Of a stretch of 64,000 nucleotides of DNA, positions 63,976 to 64,000 are shown piece after piece. The position numbers and the translations under genes are program-made. The first letter of the stretch is position 1, and the number at the start of each line of letters is the position of its first letter. Below the pieces are notes generated by a model. That model had not been told where the DNA came from and made no database searches. It saw only the letters and a program-made list of their open reading frames with translations. Source of the stretch: Lachnospiraceae bacterium (GTDB lineage Bacteria > Bacillota > Clostridia > Lachnospirales > Lachnospiraceae); assembly GCA_017479935.1 (NCBI GenBank), contig JAFVBO010000089.1, forward strand, positions 1-64,000, written 5' to 3'.

Positions 63976-64000
63976 GTTCTTTGCACCTCTAATTCTGCGT

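Overview
The window looks like a chromosomal segment of a moderately GC-rich gut Clostridia bacterium, most likely Lachnospiraceae. This is an inference from the Gram-positive ribosome binding sites, the lipoprotein-anchored carbohydrate proteins, an AgrC/LytTR-type two-component system, BspA-type leucine-rich and InlB-type repeats, and the intergenic GTGACAGGGGACGG palindromes. No rRNA, tRNA, insertion sequence or CRISPR array is visible.

The window is dominated by glycoside hydrolase family 3 (GH3): ten genes with two architectures. At the left (0.25-15.6 kb) lie five paralogues of about 830 residues in the usual order (GH3 barrel first, then the C-terminal domain). Four carry near-perfect twin-arginine (Tat) signals and one a Sec signal. 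A LysR regulator sits among them, and the gaps between them are full of hairpin repeats, including a six-copy 63-64 bp array just upstream of one promoter.

At 16-23 kb is a sugar ABC transporter operon: an MsmK/UgpC-like ATPase, two permeases, and a solute-binding lipoprotein with an extra C-terminal membrane helix. A secreted protein built of three tandem repeats of about 220 residues follows. From 23 to 30 kb are an M20 amidohydrolase, a GPH-family sugar symporter, a metallo-beta-lactamase-fold hydrolase, a PAP2 phosphatase and an unrecognised secreted protein. A truncated flavoprotein gene marks an old rearrangement at 30.5-31.5 kb.

The region 31.6-54.7 kb is the most unusual part. Four reversed-order GH3 enzymes (C-terminal-type domain first, barrel last) alternate with two InlB-repeat/CBM-like lipoproteins and three paralogous lipoproteins that combine an InlB-type repeat, BspA-type leucine-rich repeats and an SGNH-like domain. 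Every product appears exported and held at the cell surface. I infer a surface glycan-degrading or deacylating module made by repeated duplication. A fifth reversed GH3 gene lies at the right edge on the minus strand.

The remainder (55-60.5 kb) has an alpha/beta hydrolase, an ABC exporter fused to an acetyltransferase domain that is itself interrupted by a low-complexity insert, and a two-component system on the minus strand that could regulate the neighbouring GH3 gene.
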